DNA of 64,000 bases from Polydactylus sextarius (GCA_016801845.1 CM028924.1:5850501-5914500), one strand, 5' to 3'; counted from the stretch's first letter, positions 26,145 to 39,909 are shown. Notes: generated from the letters alone by a model not told the origin. Program-made: numbers and translations.

Positions 26145-26290
26145 TCCTATCTAATCAGAGTCCATTAGCCGCACCATTAAAATTCTTTTGTCCAATTTGG
26201 AAGGAATGCTACCCTCGTGGAAAAACAGAATGGAGCCACAAAGGGGCCTTTTCAAATCGTGCTCGACTTTTATTACTGAGAGTCGCTGAG
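26145..26290. promoter_or_regulatory. candidate conserved non-coding element
   Basis: Non-repetitive block between a CT-rich stretch and a TG repeat. It carries TAATCAGAGTCCATTAGCCG and CACCATTAAAATTC, both with homeodomain-type ATTA cores, plus GGAATG, a TEAD-type site. Composition resembles vertebrate developmental enhancers; conservation is not tested. Confidence 0.25.
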
Positions 26291-26332
26291 GAGTGCCACC
26301 CACCTCCAGGCACTGTGGCTTCCACTCTCTCC

Positions 26333-26337
26333 TGTGT

Positions 26338-26370
<33 letters not shown>
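26333..26370. repeat. (TG)n microsatellite
   Basis: About 18 TG units with one TA interruption. Confidence 0.95.
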
Positions 26371-26373
<3 letters not shown>

Positions 26374-27638
26374 CAGTCTGTTACAATATAAAATCTGCTG
26401 CACATCAAATTCACACAGTATTGTCATCCCTGTAAAAGATGCCGCTTCAAACAGTCATTTATGATGTGTGATTACAGCAAGACCACATATATTATACCAA
26501 CGATGGTTGGAGTTGAAAGTTGAAACAGAAAATATCATAGCCACTGAGTCTTTCACTAAAATGTGTTGTTGTGTAACTTTGATATGCTAAGTCAATGATG
26601 CCAAGTAACTTGTAACAACCTTGATGCCAGTAATTGACCACTTTACAAAGTCTGGTTTCTTCCTAAGCCGTCATACACCACTGACCCCAAACCAGACAGA
26701 CTAAATGATCCGAAGCTCCTACACTGTTTCCCTGTGGTGGAAATTACTAATGTAGCTGATGATTTTAAATAGGAAAGGTCAGGATTTAGCTGCTGCTCAT
26801 GACCTTTTCCTTGGCAGGAATTTTGTCAGGAACCACAGAACCTTTTTAAAGACTGAAACCAGGATTCCCTCCCTTTCCTGTCGCTGTACTGCTCGTTTTT
26901 CAATGTTTAATTCAAATAGCAGACATTTGGAGAAAGAACAACAAAGTGACTGTTGTAATCTCTGCTCGTGCAAACACTTTGTCAAACTAAACAGGAGCTC
27001 AGAGTGTAATCTGATTAATCTCAGCTGCTGTACCAGGAACGAGGAAATGCATTCAGTCCCTGAGTTGGCATCCTTTGACTCCTGGATAAGTGATGATAAT
27101 AATGATATTGACCCAAGTTCACTTTAATCTGGTTTAGACTTGATTTAAAAATGTCTGTCAAAAACATGCTGTAAAGACCAAGTTGTCACTTTAAACTGCC
27201 AAACCAGTAACCTGTTAGTTACATAATCCAACACCAACCTAAACTGATGTCAAGTCTCAGTGCTACAACTGTCTCCACTCTGCCACATCGGATAATGTCA
27301 AACTGGCTTGTATTAATAGGCATCAGTGATTTGGCAGTGTCTGTGTGTGTGTGAAAGACAGAGAGACTGTAACTGCTCCACTGACTGACCTGTGTTCCAG
27401 AGCAGGACAAGTGTGGTGGAGTTTAACCCTATAGATCGTGAGAACTACTTGAAAGTGGAGGAGTGTGAGAGCCAGAAAAGTACATACTCATGTTTGACTG
27501 GCAGACACACACTCACACAGGGTCAGGCTTATCTGCCAGCACTCTGAGACACGGGCTGTAGGCGACAGACAGGTATGACAGATCATGACATGCTGATAAC
27601 GGACAGGAATGGTCATTTGACAGATAGGGTGTGGGTGC

Positions 27639-27641
<3 letters not shown>

Positions 27642-27681
<40 letters not shown>
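27642..27681. repeat. (TG)n microsatellite, 40 bp
   Basis: Twenty uninterrupted TG units. Confidence 0.97.
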
Positions 27682-27684
<3 letters not shown>

Positions 27685-27855
27685 GCTTCCATTACATCTG
27701 ATAATTACTAAATTACTAAAAGGGGGCACATGGTCTGTGTGTGTCAACTAATCAGAGCTGTTCTGAATGGTGTCATTACACGTGTGTGTGTAGCAGTTTA
27801 AATAACCTCCTATATGAATGGGAATGAGGAAAATTGAGAGAGGGGGTGCTAAATG

Positions 27856-27882
27856 GTGTGTGTGTGTGTGTGTGTGTGTGTG
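27856..27882. repeat. (GT)n microsatellite
   Basis: About thirteen GT units, 174 bp after another TG run. Confidence 0.95.
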
Positions 27883-30800
27883 TCCTAAACAATGTAAGCC
27901 TCAATGTAATCCAGAACAAGTGTGATAGGTGTTAAAGCTCCGCTGCTTCCCTCAAACACTGCTAACTGTTTCACTGTGCTTGAGACACAGCAGCGGTTTA
28001 TAGAAATGTAAGATTGTGTGCAGCAGTGCATGAACGACTAAATGATAGGGAAGTGTTTCTGCAAAGCAGCAGTTTTATTAAAGAAATAATCCTATTAAAA
28101 AGCATGTTCAGACACGGGCCCCGGAGGTTATAGCACAGATGCTAATTCTATTATAAGAGCTGTCTCTTCACTGGCTTATTGCAGTTTGCATTACAGGACA
28201 GAGCTGCAACATATAATGATTTCTCATGTCAGATGAATCCCCAGTTTGTCTATATCCAACAAATGGGAAATTGCAAGACATGTTATTTCCTGTGAGTGCA
28301 GTCCATTTTAATTAGACCAAAAGAAAACAATGTGTCTCGTCAAAACATGTCAAAAACGTCCTGTAAATAAAATTGACATCATTGTTTATTTAATTCCAGA
28401 GACGTCAACATGTTTTCTGTGGCAGGCCTGTCAAACATAAACTGATCCACTGGATGACAACTTGTCCACAAGCTCTCAGGATGTTATTGCCCCCATCCCC
28501 CCACCTCCTATTCATGTATTGCTATCAACAGCTGTGTGTGTGGTAGTGTTAGTGTGAAGGTGAGAGCAACCTGCTTTTACCCTCTGCTAAACATGAGCTG
28601 TAATTAGCATCTTCAACAGTTACAAGCCAAACACCTACAAATCAGCTGTTTATCAAGGCTTTGAAACAGACCTGAGAACAGCCTCTTTCCCTTCCTAAGT
28701 TCTGTCTAACCATCAGTTAACCATCAGAGATTTATTGTTACACATACTGTTCAAAGTTTGAATATAACCTGTTAAATATCTCATCTGTGATTTGGATTGA
28801 TTGTGGTTTGTAGGAGTTGTATCTCTAGTGCCCCATAGCATGTTTCTGTATTATCTGCTTTAGAAGAATTAGAAAGTATGTGGATTATTATAAGTTTTAG
28901 TAAAACATTAATGTTTCTTTAGAAATATCTCTGTGTATGTAAACGCGCCTGTCACATTGAATTATTCAGTCATCTGAGGACAGTCTCTGGGGTGAAAAAG
29001 AAATGGTCTTGATATAAAAGTACAGGCCATAAAAAATGTTCCAGCTTCAGAGCTGAACCATTGTAGGAGAATTTAGACCGTGTTAAAATAATTCAAATCA
29101 AATACAAGAAAGTTTGATTCATTTTATTATTTACCCCAAACACAATCACTGCTGTAGATAATTCAACAGAAGTTGGTTAGATTAGATTTTTTTCATAAAT
29201 CCCAACTTGTGGGACTTGTGGGACATCTTTAATTAGCATTTCTTAATATGTAACCCACCTCTTCTATAGGATCTGATTGTAATTAAGTGTTTGCTCTTCT
29301 ATTCTGCATTATGACCTCCTCTATGTTGCTGCACTGACCCACTTTTCCCCACAAGAATCATTAAACTTTTATCTCATCATAAGTGTTAAATGATGCTTTG
29401 AAAATATAGCTAAAATATGAATATAAAGAGAGAACTATAATAATGTAATGCTTGTTAATGTTTACACAAGATTACACTCTTCTCCTCTCTGAGGAGAATT
29501 CAGTTTTTCTCGGCACCAAATGAACTTGATGTATTTGTGTTTCTGTTTCCATTCCAGCCTGACATCATCTCCATTTGTTTTTACATCGGAAAGAAGAAAG
29601 GCCCATGAGGAAAAGACATGTGAGCCTTTTACTTTAAAGAAACATTAATAAATCTATGAATGTAGATGAACCCTGGCCCACAAAGTAACATAACCGTCTT
29701 CTCTTACCACAAACACACACACACACAGTTCCCTATAAATCTCAGTTCCTCACCACATTGAAATGTTAACAACTGTAACCCCAGTAACAAACACATGCAA
29801 ATGTTGTGGATATGAATGAAACATGTTTCTGTTTATTTGCTCAATTGTGCTCGATCCTATTCCACTGGGAGACATGCTGTAACTGCTCCTGAGGTATTTT
29901 TTTCTGAACAGTTCTTATTTCCCTCTGTCAACAAACATAGTGAAAAACTGAAACAAATCATGAACAGCACAATCAGAACAGTACATTGTTATCTACAAAT
30001 TAAGCAAGTGAATCAAGCGGCGTGCTGTGAACACAGCGTGCGTTTTCCCCAGTAGGTGTCGCCACCACCATTGAGACCAAGCCATTTGCAAAATCAAAAT
30101 GTTTCCAACGTCAGTAGAAGACAACAGTCATTCAGACCTCCTAAAAATCAACATGTTTTTGTGACAGCTCGACAGCTACATCGCCAACAAAGTTACAAAG
30201 ATTTGTGTTACTCTGCTTAACTGAATATAATAAATCTTGTGATTTTCCAAGAACTGGTAATGAACTTTCATAAACAATATGCTGTTTCAGATTTGTATAA
30301 ACCTCTGAAACAATGGTGTATTTCTTACAATTTCAATAGTGGTTTAGGAACCCCCCCGCCCCCCAACTGCTGTTGAAGATCATGTGATATGACAGAATCT
30401 AAATGGAACTGAGAATGGATTAGCACTTTGTTCTATAATGACTTATTTTTAAAAAACTTAAACCAAAAATTTGGCTTTTTTTCATGCCAGGGTCCTGCAC
30501 CTCATGGCACATATGAGGCAACTGAGGGTCCAGGAAGCATATTATCAAACTATCATCTGTTTTTGCAGGAGGCTGACGAGAACAGATGCTTTGGTTATTC
30601 AATAATGCACATCACGCCTCGGACTGCTGTCGCGCTTGAGATTCTCTACTGCCCCCATCACACAGCCACTGACAGCCAAGGAGTGTGTATGCTGCATTGG
30701 GTGCTAATCTGAGTCGAGTGGTGGAAGACCTCATCAATGTTGTCATGAATGTGACAACAAACTGTTAGACACCCAACATGCTTGAATGTTTACATGGTCT

Positions 30801-30917
30801 AACAGTTTTCTGGATACCTAAATGTACACGTTTAAGTGACCGTTTGAGTTTTAACACAGGTTTAGGTTGTGGAATACACTGTCAATGATGGTCCTCATAA
30901 ACATAGGCCAACAAAGA

Positions 30918-30942
30918 TGTGTGTGTGTGTGTGTGTGTGTGT
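30918..30942. repeat. (TG)n microsatellite
   Basis: Twelve uninterrupted TG units. Confidence 0.95.
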
Positions 30943-30983
30943 CCTTCATCTCCTATGAACAGAGGCTAACCATAACTCAATAT

Positions 30984-31075
30984 AGTCAAAGTCAAAGTCA
31001 AAGTCAACTTTTCAATTGTCAGTTCTGCCGCATGTGTAGGATGTACACATGAATTGAAATAGCATTTCTCTTATT
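30984..31075 (+). mobile_element. teleost retroposon 3' end with (GTCAAA)n
   Basis: Hexamer GTCAAA repeated at 30985-31007 leads into TCAACTTTTCAATTGTCAGT, then TTCTGCCGCATGTGTAGGAT and ATTGAAATAGCATTTCTCTT. This order of motifs is a frequent fish repeat: AAGTCAAAGTCAA then an ACTTTATTGTC-like stretch, then ATTCTGC, then GAAATTGCGTTTCTCTC. I regard it as a truncated non-LTR retroposon end. The family name is uncertain. Confidence 0.55.
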
Positions 31076-32309
31076 ATTTATTTCAAAACTTTCCCACCAT
31101 TTAAGTACCCTATGACCTGTACAATTCAACTAAAAAACACACAAATCTGTTACGAGAAAAAAAAAAACATATGATAAGCTGGTTTCACACCCTTAAATTA
31201 ATACTTCATTAAAGTACCTTATAATTTAATTGTGGCATTCTTGAGTATGCATCCACCGTCACTTAAAGAGACTCTGATTAACCCCAAATAAAGTTCAGTT
31301 GTCCTAGTAGGATCCTAATATCAAGACATGATGTGAATAAACCTGGTCCAAACATCATGAGTGTTGCATCCACACCTCTCTCTCTGATTCCAAAAGGGCT
31401 GAAGTGAGGTTATAAAGAAATGCTCTGCAGTTCATTAGCAGTGAGTAATGATTTGAGCAGACGTATTTTCATAGCTTTCTGCTTCACACTGATTGGACTC
31501 AGTTCTGGATAACATAGCAGCTTTTCCACCATCAATCAAGAACAGCGGAATGAGGTCCCCCCCTCTCCTCTGTGTACTGGTATGTGTGTGTATGTGTTTG
31601 TAACCTCTTTCCTGCAAGGTCACGGCTACAGCATTGGCTAACTGGTCACACGTGTCTATCATCCATCTCAATCACCAGACAGCTTATCAACCTCGACTTT
31701 TTCTGCACTTTCTGCAGAGATTGTTGTTAATCAGTCCTGTGGTAAGGTTTCTCGAGCCACCTCTAGACAGAAACATTTCTTAGTTTCCTTGTCTAGAAAA
31801 TGGTGTAATTGTTCTTGTACTCCAGTGCTGTACCTAGTGCCCTGTTACACCGCCTGTCTCCTACATCGAAATGACAGTCATCCCCATTTGGACATTGCTT
31901 ATTAGACACCTCCACACTGCACCTCCAGAACAAGCCACCAGTCACTAATGATGATATCAAAGCAGAAGCCAATCACTCTTTACTGAAATCTTTCATTTTT
32001 TTCTTCACACTGACCTCCTCAAGCTCCCACTCAGCTGAGCCAGCTCTCTCAGCTTTTTCAACATTCGAATGGACCTAACATCCTCATGGTGTTACTCTCA
32101 CTCTCACTCTCTCAGTCACTTACGAAACACTTGATCATGTTTTGGGATGTCGACCTTTTCCACCCTCACTAATCCTCCACAAGTCACACAGCTTTTGTCT
32201 TCAGCTAAAATTGTAGCTTAAAGGGGTTTAGAGCCTCTCTGATAGGCCTGCTCCTCTGTTATCTGACAGAGCCTCAGTGAGGAGTCAAATGTTCCAGGAT
32301 TCCCAGTTA

Positions 32310-32560
32310 CCGCAATATCATAAATTGCAGCTTTGATTTGGCTTCATCTGGGGAGACACCCAGCAGCATGATCTACACATAATTATATATTCACACCTCA
32401 GCACCAAGTAAGCACTGAGTGCATGCGTAATTTGTTAAATTGTAGCATCCAGCATCATATCAAGAGTAATCAGATTTAATTGGCTTGGTCTGATTACTAT
32501 TATCATTTTCTCTGAAGCCTTTATTCCTCAGACTTTGAATACACACTCATGTAACAGCTT
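32310..32560. promoter_or_regulatory. candidate conserved element with 10-bp inverted repeat
   Basis: Non-repetitive, TAAT-rich block. AGTAATCAGA at 32465-32474 and TCTGATTACT at 32489-32498 are exact reverse complements, separated by 14 bp that include TTTAATTGG. The pair presents two TAATCAGA homeodomain-type sites in opposite orientation. Adjacent TGCATGCGTAATTTG and ATAATTATATATTC add further AT cores. This is typical of developmental enhancers but conservation is unverified. Confidence 0.35.
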
Positions 32561-33119
32561 CTACTGACTAATGGATGACAACAAAACATCAGGGTCACCC
32601 AGGGTATGTGTGAGAGAGAGGGAGCAGGGAAAGAAACGAGGAAAGGAAGAAAGAGTCTCAAAGAGTCTCTTTCCTTATTTATCAGCTAATTTCTACAAAT
32701 AATCAAGTGTCAGTGTTCCTTTGTGATTCCTATGCCCCCCGAAAAAAAATGTTCTTTCCCTCTTAAAGGTCAGGGACTCATGACGCCTGCTGACCTAATT
32801 CTCTTTAGGATAAAAGGACAAAACAAGATTTTTTTTTTTTTTTAACAGAGTCACAGCTTCAATGAATAAAAGAAAGATTTGTTAAAGATGTCTTCTGATT
32901 TAAACATTCATGATATTCAACTGACTGCAGCAGAGACAGAAACAGAGTTTGAGTTCTGCTTCCTGTTTCCCTTTAGATCCCTGGACCCTGCGTATCATTA
33001 TGTTTGGATTAAAACACTTTGTTTCCTCCTCCCTTCATCGGCAGTTCTGCACTGTTAAACTCACCTCTCTATCTACTTTCTAGGGTCCAATACTGAAGAC
33101 AATAAGCAACAGCTTAACC

Positions 33120-33600
33120 CTTTAAAGCTTACAGGTCTCATGAGCCAGAGGGTGCTTTAACCAATTGGACAGGACAGATGCTGTGCACTTGTTTACCCAC
33201 AATCCCTACAATTAATTAAGGCAGACCACTCTTCTTCATTATATTATCTCATTAATTATCAGGCCAATTAGAAAGAGTAAAATCATAAAAGCATTTGATG
33301 TCATCTTTCTTCCAAGGTTTAAGCAATATTGTACTGCTCATGGACACAAATGTCCTCATTAAAGCATAATAACATTTCAGTCCTGGCCACTTTCTCCCCA
33401 AAAAGGTTGTACCAAGCATGTAAAATGCAGCTATCCAAATGAGGTAACCATCCTTTTAGGAAGTGGCAAGGCGACAGGCACACATGCAAATGCTATCTAA
33501 TCCTTTTTCCTGCAGCTTTGCTTGTGAAGTGAATACCGTACTTTCAATCTTTTATTTATGCTATTTTATGTAACCCCCTTTAATCAGGTGGGGAGCTCAG
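33120..33600. promoter_or_regulatory. candidate conserved element, homeodomain/POU/FOX motif cluster
   Basis: About 480 bp without simple repeats. It has AACCAATTGG near 33158, GTTTAC (FOX-type) at 33191-33196, ATTAATTAAG at 33211-33220, ATTAATTATC at 33251-33260, CCAATTAG at 33264-33271 and a perfect octamer ATGCAAAT at 33484-33491. Motif density and balanced composition are the best in the desert. No coding frame fits. Confidence 0.35.
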
Positions 33601-36227
33601 GAGGGTTCTAATACAGGAGTGCAAAGCCGCCTGGTGTGCTGCTGCTCAGAGTACATAAGCCCTCATGGTGCTTCCAATCAATCACACAGTTATTACAGCA
33701 ACACTATAAATGCCAAGGCTTGCCTGACAGCCATGGACGTGGCTACAGTCGACAGCTCTTCCCTGTCATGTGTGTGCCAGGACCAGCAGTGCCAGCCCAG
33801 CTACACTGCTGCGTCAGTCTGTTCTCACCATGTCGGCACTGTATTGTGACGATGCACGGGTCCTGTGTGATGCTGTGCAACAGTGTTTTCAGGCTGTACA
33901 AGCCCTCTAGGAAAGTCAGTGTCTGTTCCAACCACCTGTGATTATTTGTTCTTATATACCTGCCAGAGAGGTCCACAATGGAATCATGGGACATTGTCAG
34001 ATCTGCGTATACTGTTGGTTTTATTCACTGGGTTCATCTCAGAGAGGGTTGTAGCACCGAGAGGGTTCACCTGTAGAGAGTTTCACAAGAACGGAAGCAC
34101 TCGGAGCAACAATCGCCACCTTTGTTGTCTATGCAGTCACTTTCTACTGGTTTCAACAGCCACTATTCAGATTTGAACCTTCAGTGACCACTTCATGAAA
34201 GCTGACATTTTCTGATATTCACATATTTAAATTTTCTGATAGTAAATATCAAAGCTGTTGTTCATATTTAATTAGAATTAACAGTCTACTGGTAATCAGA
34301 CTTACCCTCTACTGTAAGGATAAATTGAGATTCAACAGTTCAACATATTTCATGAGCTGTAATAAGGCACATTTTAACTATAAAAAATATACAGCTTGTA
34401 TGCGGCTTGTTTATCAGTGTCTAAACTTGGTTGTCAATACAAAGTCAAATCATTTCATCAGCTTATGTGTACAGTCTGTTCCAGAACACACTGCTCCAGC
34501 GCATTCAGATTTAATTGAACAGACAAGGTTTAAAATAGATAAAAATGAGAGACTTTACAAAAATATAATATCCGCCATCTCTCAGTGGAAAGGTTTATTA
34601 CAGTCACGGACTAACCCGGTGAATAAGATTCAAATGAAATAGATGAAACATGCTTCTGTGAGGTTAAAAAAAAGCTACAACCACTATAATAATACAAACC
34701 AATTAACACCAGTGCACCTTTCAGCCGCTGACTGGTCCATCCTGTAGTTCTTCATATCCTCTGCTGTGGTCATCTGTAGCCTCTCTCAGGAGGACACTGT
34801 GGATTATCTGCCTGAAAAAAAAGATAGGAACCATGATGAATTTAGAAGGATTATTGTAACACGTATTTCATTTTAACCTGCTCTTCAGTTTAGACTTACA
34901 GATAATCTGCATCTACATTCAATTAAAAAAAATGGACTTTACTTTTACACAAATATTATTTCACTTGACTGAGCCTGTGACTAATAAAAGTGTAATGCCT
35001 TAATCACCAGTTCAAATTTAAATGTAAACAAAGAATCTATCACATTAAATGTTTTTTTGATTAGCTCAGTGGGATTTTTCCACATTATCTGGTGCTGCAG
35101 ACAAACTCTCCTGGTAGTTGAACAGTCCGGCCTCTGTGTCTAGAGGCCAAAACTTACTTAAGTAGACTATTAACCCAGCTGATAGTGGACTACTGCCACT
35201 ATTGAGTAGAGTATTTGTGTTGGTGACGGGCCAAGCATTGGCCAAAATGAGCTGCAACACATGCGTTTGGTTTGGAACGAGGCTGCAAAGAACAGCCACA
35301 GAGCAGGTGACAAATTAACATTAAAAAAAGTAAAGCAGCAGTCTGTTGCCAGTCTGTGAGCTGTGAGCAGAGAAGGAGCATTCACCAACACAGGCCTTAA
35401 ATACATGTCTTCAATGACACTATTGTTTCTAAAACAAAAGCTGAAGTTATTTAATCTTTTTAGTTTATCAGCTTATGTTCGTTCATTGAGTCTGGGCTTT
35501 AAAAGGTAAAATCAACTGAATTTCAATATTTCTATCATTAAGTATGAAACCGGTACTCACAATGTCAGTTGTACTGGCAGCATGGTCTAAGTTTGCCAGT
35601 TTTCCAGGATATAATGGGTTTTCACTCAATAATAATGAAGAGGCAGAGAATGTCATGAAGACAGAATCAGCTAGGTTGCTCTGAATCTTAGTAACAACAG
35701 ATGCATTTTAATATAGGCCACCTAGTGCATAAGCTTTACTTGCCATGTTGATCTCTAATGCACTGCCACTCAAACAAACTGCAGTCATTTACAGTTCAGC
35801 AGGGGTTTAGGAAAATAGCCCAGAGTGGTTATAGTATGTGTGATGGTGCATGAGCAAGGGAGCAGAAAAGCTGTTCTTCTTATTACCATTGCACAGGAGG
35901 AAAATCTGTCCATAACAAGTCTCTGCTGTAATAAAACCCAGAGCAGCCACACCCAACTGCAGCGCACAGCAACAGTCTCAGCAGTTTCATACTGTGGATG
36001 ACAATTAACCACCTCGATGTATCAAGGGACCGATGTGACTCAGTGTGAATCTATTAATGCCACATTGAAACAGCTTGTGGGAAAACTTCAGTAGAGTAGT
36101 TACAACTTGTGGCATGCAGCAAATATATATAGAACATGAAGAGTGGTCAGATATAGGCAAGCAGGTGGTGGGAGCTATGCAGCAAATGCTACATTGCAGT
36201 GAGTTAGTGGGCTGGAGACTCACATTG

Positions 36228-36372
36228 ATAAATGGTATATGGACTGCAGCCATTTATATAGTGCTCCTCTAGTTCTGTGACCGCTACAGTTCACATTCAC
36301 CCACACATTCACACATGCAATCACCTTACAATTGGTGTATGACTCGCTCTGCTTCCTGAGCCACAGCTGCCC
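36228..36372 (+). mobile_element. truncated high-copy teleost repeat (TAAATGG..GGACTGCA type)
   Basis: ATAAATGGTATATGGACTGC then CATTTATATAGTGCTCCTCT, TTCACATTCACCCACACATT and, at the far end, GACTCGCTCTGCTTCCTGAG followed by CCACAGC. These are the start, middle and end of a widespread fish repeat, which usually has a longer middle ending in a similar CTCTACCTCCTGAGCC-like box. The copy here has lost part of its middle. Class and family are not certain. Confidence 0.6.
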
Positions 36373-39300
36373 ATATACTGTTCCTGGAAACATACAGTAT
36401 TAACTGCCTGTATAGATTTAATCCAGCCGTTAGATGTAGACTGGGCGTAGAACATTAGGGGACTATTCACACATTCACAGACAACAGACAAACGTTTTAA
36501 AGCTGCATTCAAACTGAAAACAAAGAGTTGCTGTGCTTTGAGGGCAATGAAAAGAGTAGAACAACTTTAAGCAATTAATTAAGCAGAGAGGAATAAATTA
36601 TCTCAACAGCTTTTTTTTAGCAGTGGTGGGGGTATGATGCCACAGTGTTTTTTAAAGGCAGTCGCTCCTGCTGGCTGGTTCTGCATCCTTGTCAGACTCA
36701 CAGGAATCTGGAGATGCCTCTGCTCATCACAATGATAAGGATGACTGACAACCTCTACGGACATATTGGGATGAGATCCCTTCAAATGATGTGGGAGAAC
36801 TTCAAGAAAGAAAACTTATCCACTATTCTGATGTCAGGGTTTAGTGCTGTGTAATCTGAGTATGTTTGGAATCAACAGTGTTTACACCCTGTTCTCAGTT
36901 GTTTCATACCATCAACTTGGGTGAATCGAAACATTTTTGCTGTTTGCAAATTTTTTCACCAAATATTCTAAAGTTTAAATATTTGCAAATACTTATGTGG
37001 GAATATCTTCTGAATGAATCATGAATTTGTAGATATAAGGATAAAGATAAAGACACAGATAGAAGACAGTCAACCCCACAATGTGTCTATGATGCCACAA
37101 CATCAGCTGTTCTATAGTAGTTTAAATAATTTTTTATTTCATACATTGACTGTATGTGGTTCATCCTGGTACCAGATGTGATTACAATCATTGTGGTATT
37201 ACCTGATCAGCTTATTATCTACAGTTTGTGACAGGACATGATCTGAACCTCTCTCCTCTTCCTCTACCTCTGAGGTTTTAAACTCTCTTCCGCTCAGCAG
37301 TGTGCTGATGGCAACAAATTGCCAAGAGACCTGTTTCTACAGCAAATTACTTCATCTGTTAAAAATGGATATGTGATGGATTTGAAGGGATGAAACTTTT
37401 ATTGCAGGACAATTTTTCATTAAGGCCAGGAGAGAGCCTCCATCAATATTTCAATGATCCTCGTTGCCTACAGCATGTCAGCGTGTGCAAGTCTCTGTGT
37501 CTGTTTCCCTATGCAATTTATAATGACCAGATGTCCTCAAAAGGATAGAAAACATCCTGTGACATCAGGATAACATGTCGTTTCCATACCATAACAAGAC
37601 TCAGATATAATATTTGCTGTTGTAAGCCACTCTCCTGAGAATTGCACGGGTGATTTTAGTCCTTTGCATTAAATATTCATGGAGGGAAAGACAGGAGAGG
37701 CAGGTTCGTCATGCGCTTTTCTCTCCTCCGCTCATCCGTCCTCCATCCCTCTCTTCAGATGCCCTTTAAATCTCCCTGACTCTCGGCCTCTCTCCTCCAC
37801 AGCAGGTTTGAAAGTCACCCACCACTAGGAAAATAAATGGAGAGGAGGGAGAGACAGAAAGCTTTTAGGTTTCTAATTTTTTTTTTTGTATATGCACCTT
37901 CACTTGTGACACATGAATGTCTATTCAATGACTGAGGCTATCTTAATCTTCACCATAAACCTAACATTTTGTTTTTATCTAGTTCTGTTGAAAATAATTA
38001 AATATATTGTTACAGCTTCTCTCAATACCAGAACCAATCACTGACTAAATGTAAATGAATCCAACTCATTTACATTCAGTCATTTGTCACACGCTTTGCA
38101 CCGATGGAGCCTGCGGATGTAGTTTGACATAGTTTTATGAGTTTATATAGAATAGAGATTTACTGTTACTCCATCACACAGAGATTTATAAGTATATTAA
38201 TATAATTCCTGCAATATTTTTGTAAAGCCTTTTAATGGCTTTAGTCTGAACTTATCTTGTTTTAGTTTTGTAAATATTTAATTCCCTGCCTGGGGTAAAA
38301 CTTTCGTTTGATCCGTGCATCATCTTTATCCAGCCTCAGTACACACAACATCCTCTACATTACAGTTTCATTATAAACTGGCAGCCACAACATTAAAAAT
38401 ACTGATAGCTACGCAGCCATCTCTATCCTCATCCTCTCTTTTCAAATTAGACATTTTTCTTTTTTATACCCTGATCAGATCAGAGTTGTTGTGCACATCA
38501 ATCCTACCTAATGATTGTAACCCACATATGTAACCCTGCCTTGGTACAAAGAGGGTGGTGGTGTAGCTGAGAGCAGGGATACATGGAAATAAAAGCGTAG
38601 AGATGTGAAACATGAGGGGGAGGGAGCCTGAGTGGGAGTGAAATGACATGATGTGAGGGTTAAACACACTGGGTCATGGAGAGATGAGGTGGGAGAGAAA
38701 TGATGGGAAGGCACATGAATATTTGATCTGGCAGTGAGAGAGCCTGTCGAGGTGGGAGATGACCGACCCAGAAGTCCTTGTGATGAGTGGTACTGTAAAA
38801 ATATTTACCTTCAACACAGACTTGTAGGACATGAGGAGGGAGGGGGTGAATGTGAAGGTCTTCCCATCTTTCCTTCCAGTCTCCTGCTTGCCATCAGATA
38901 AAGTGGGTCAACACTGCCTCTTGGTAGAATGCTGGAGGGGAAGAGGAGGAGGAGGGCAAAGGGGTTTAACACTGAGCGAGATGGATGGAGGGAGTAAGGG
39001 AGTGGGAAAGGAAGAGATGCTTCAAAGACAGAAGGTAAATCTGACATATCTGACGTTGACACAAATATTGAAGCGAAGTAAGAGATGAGAAAAAGACAAA
39101 GACAAACTGAAGAGGAAAATCAATGACTAACTCATCTGAACACATGTCACAACACAAGTTCTAAGCATGATGGAAACCCATCCGTTGTCAGGTTTATGCA
39201 GCTCTCACAGTGTGGGAGATGATAAAGCGATGAAGGAGAGAGCGAGAAAAAGGGACAGAGAGATGCAGGATTAGCTCTGTCTGCCTGTGCCAGTATTTAC

Positions 39301-39596
39301 CCCTCTGTGAACACATGTTTACACACCTTGCACACATCCAGAGGCAACCTTGTCATAATCTCCCTCTGACAGATCATCCCGTCCCACAGGCCAGCAGCAT
39401 CGCATTGCAACGGCCTAAATAGTCTGTCACTGTGAGGAGATGCCACTGATACATGACAAACACACATGTTACTGAAGCTAAATACAATGTGAGTCACATC
39501 ACCCATCTTGTAACAAACAGAGGAGCAGTTACATTACAAAGACGTATATATGTAAATATTTAACACGATGTCGAGTTTGATCTTGTCCAACCGTAC

Positions 39597-39680
39597 AAAA
39601 AAAAAAAAAAACACACACAAATTGAAAATCCAGAGCACATAAAACTGTCTCAGGCTTTTCAAAAAAAAAAAAAAAAAAAA
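39597..39680. repeat. two poly(A) tracts
   Basis: About 15 A at 39598-39611 followed by CA units, and a 20-nt A run at 39661-39680, separated by about 45 bp. They may be tails of nested retroposons, but no body is recognised. Confidence 0.7.
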
Positions 39681-39839
39681 CTTCAAAGCAATCAGGTCTC
39701 TTTTTACGTGTGGTGCTGCTGGGGCACCGTTGTGAGCGCAATGCTTGCTGTGTGACTTAAAAAGGTTGGCGAAGGGTTTGTGAACCAGCTGCTGCAGATG
39801 GCCAGACTCTACGGGACATTCTAATGAGGAGGAAGGTGG

Positions 39840-39867
39840 TGTGTGTGTTTGTGTATGTTTGTGTTTG

Positions 39868-39909
<42 letters not shown>
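39840..39909. repeat. imperfect (TG)n microsatellite
   Basis: Mixed GTTT, TATA and TG units ending in about 18 pure TG units. Confidence 0.95.

Noticed and set aside
35066..35406. Overlapping minus-strand frames resembling a LINE or transposase piece
   Set aside because: I compared them with the C-terminal motifs of fish L2 ORF2 and found no consistent motif order, so no mobile element is called.
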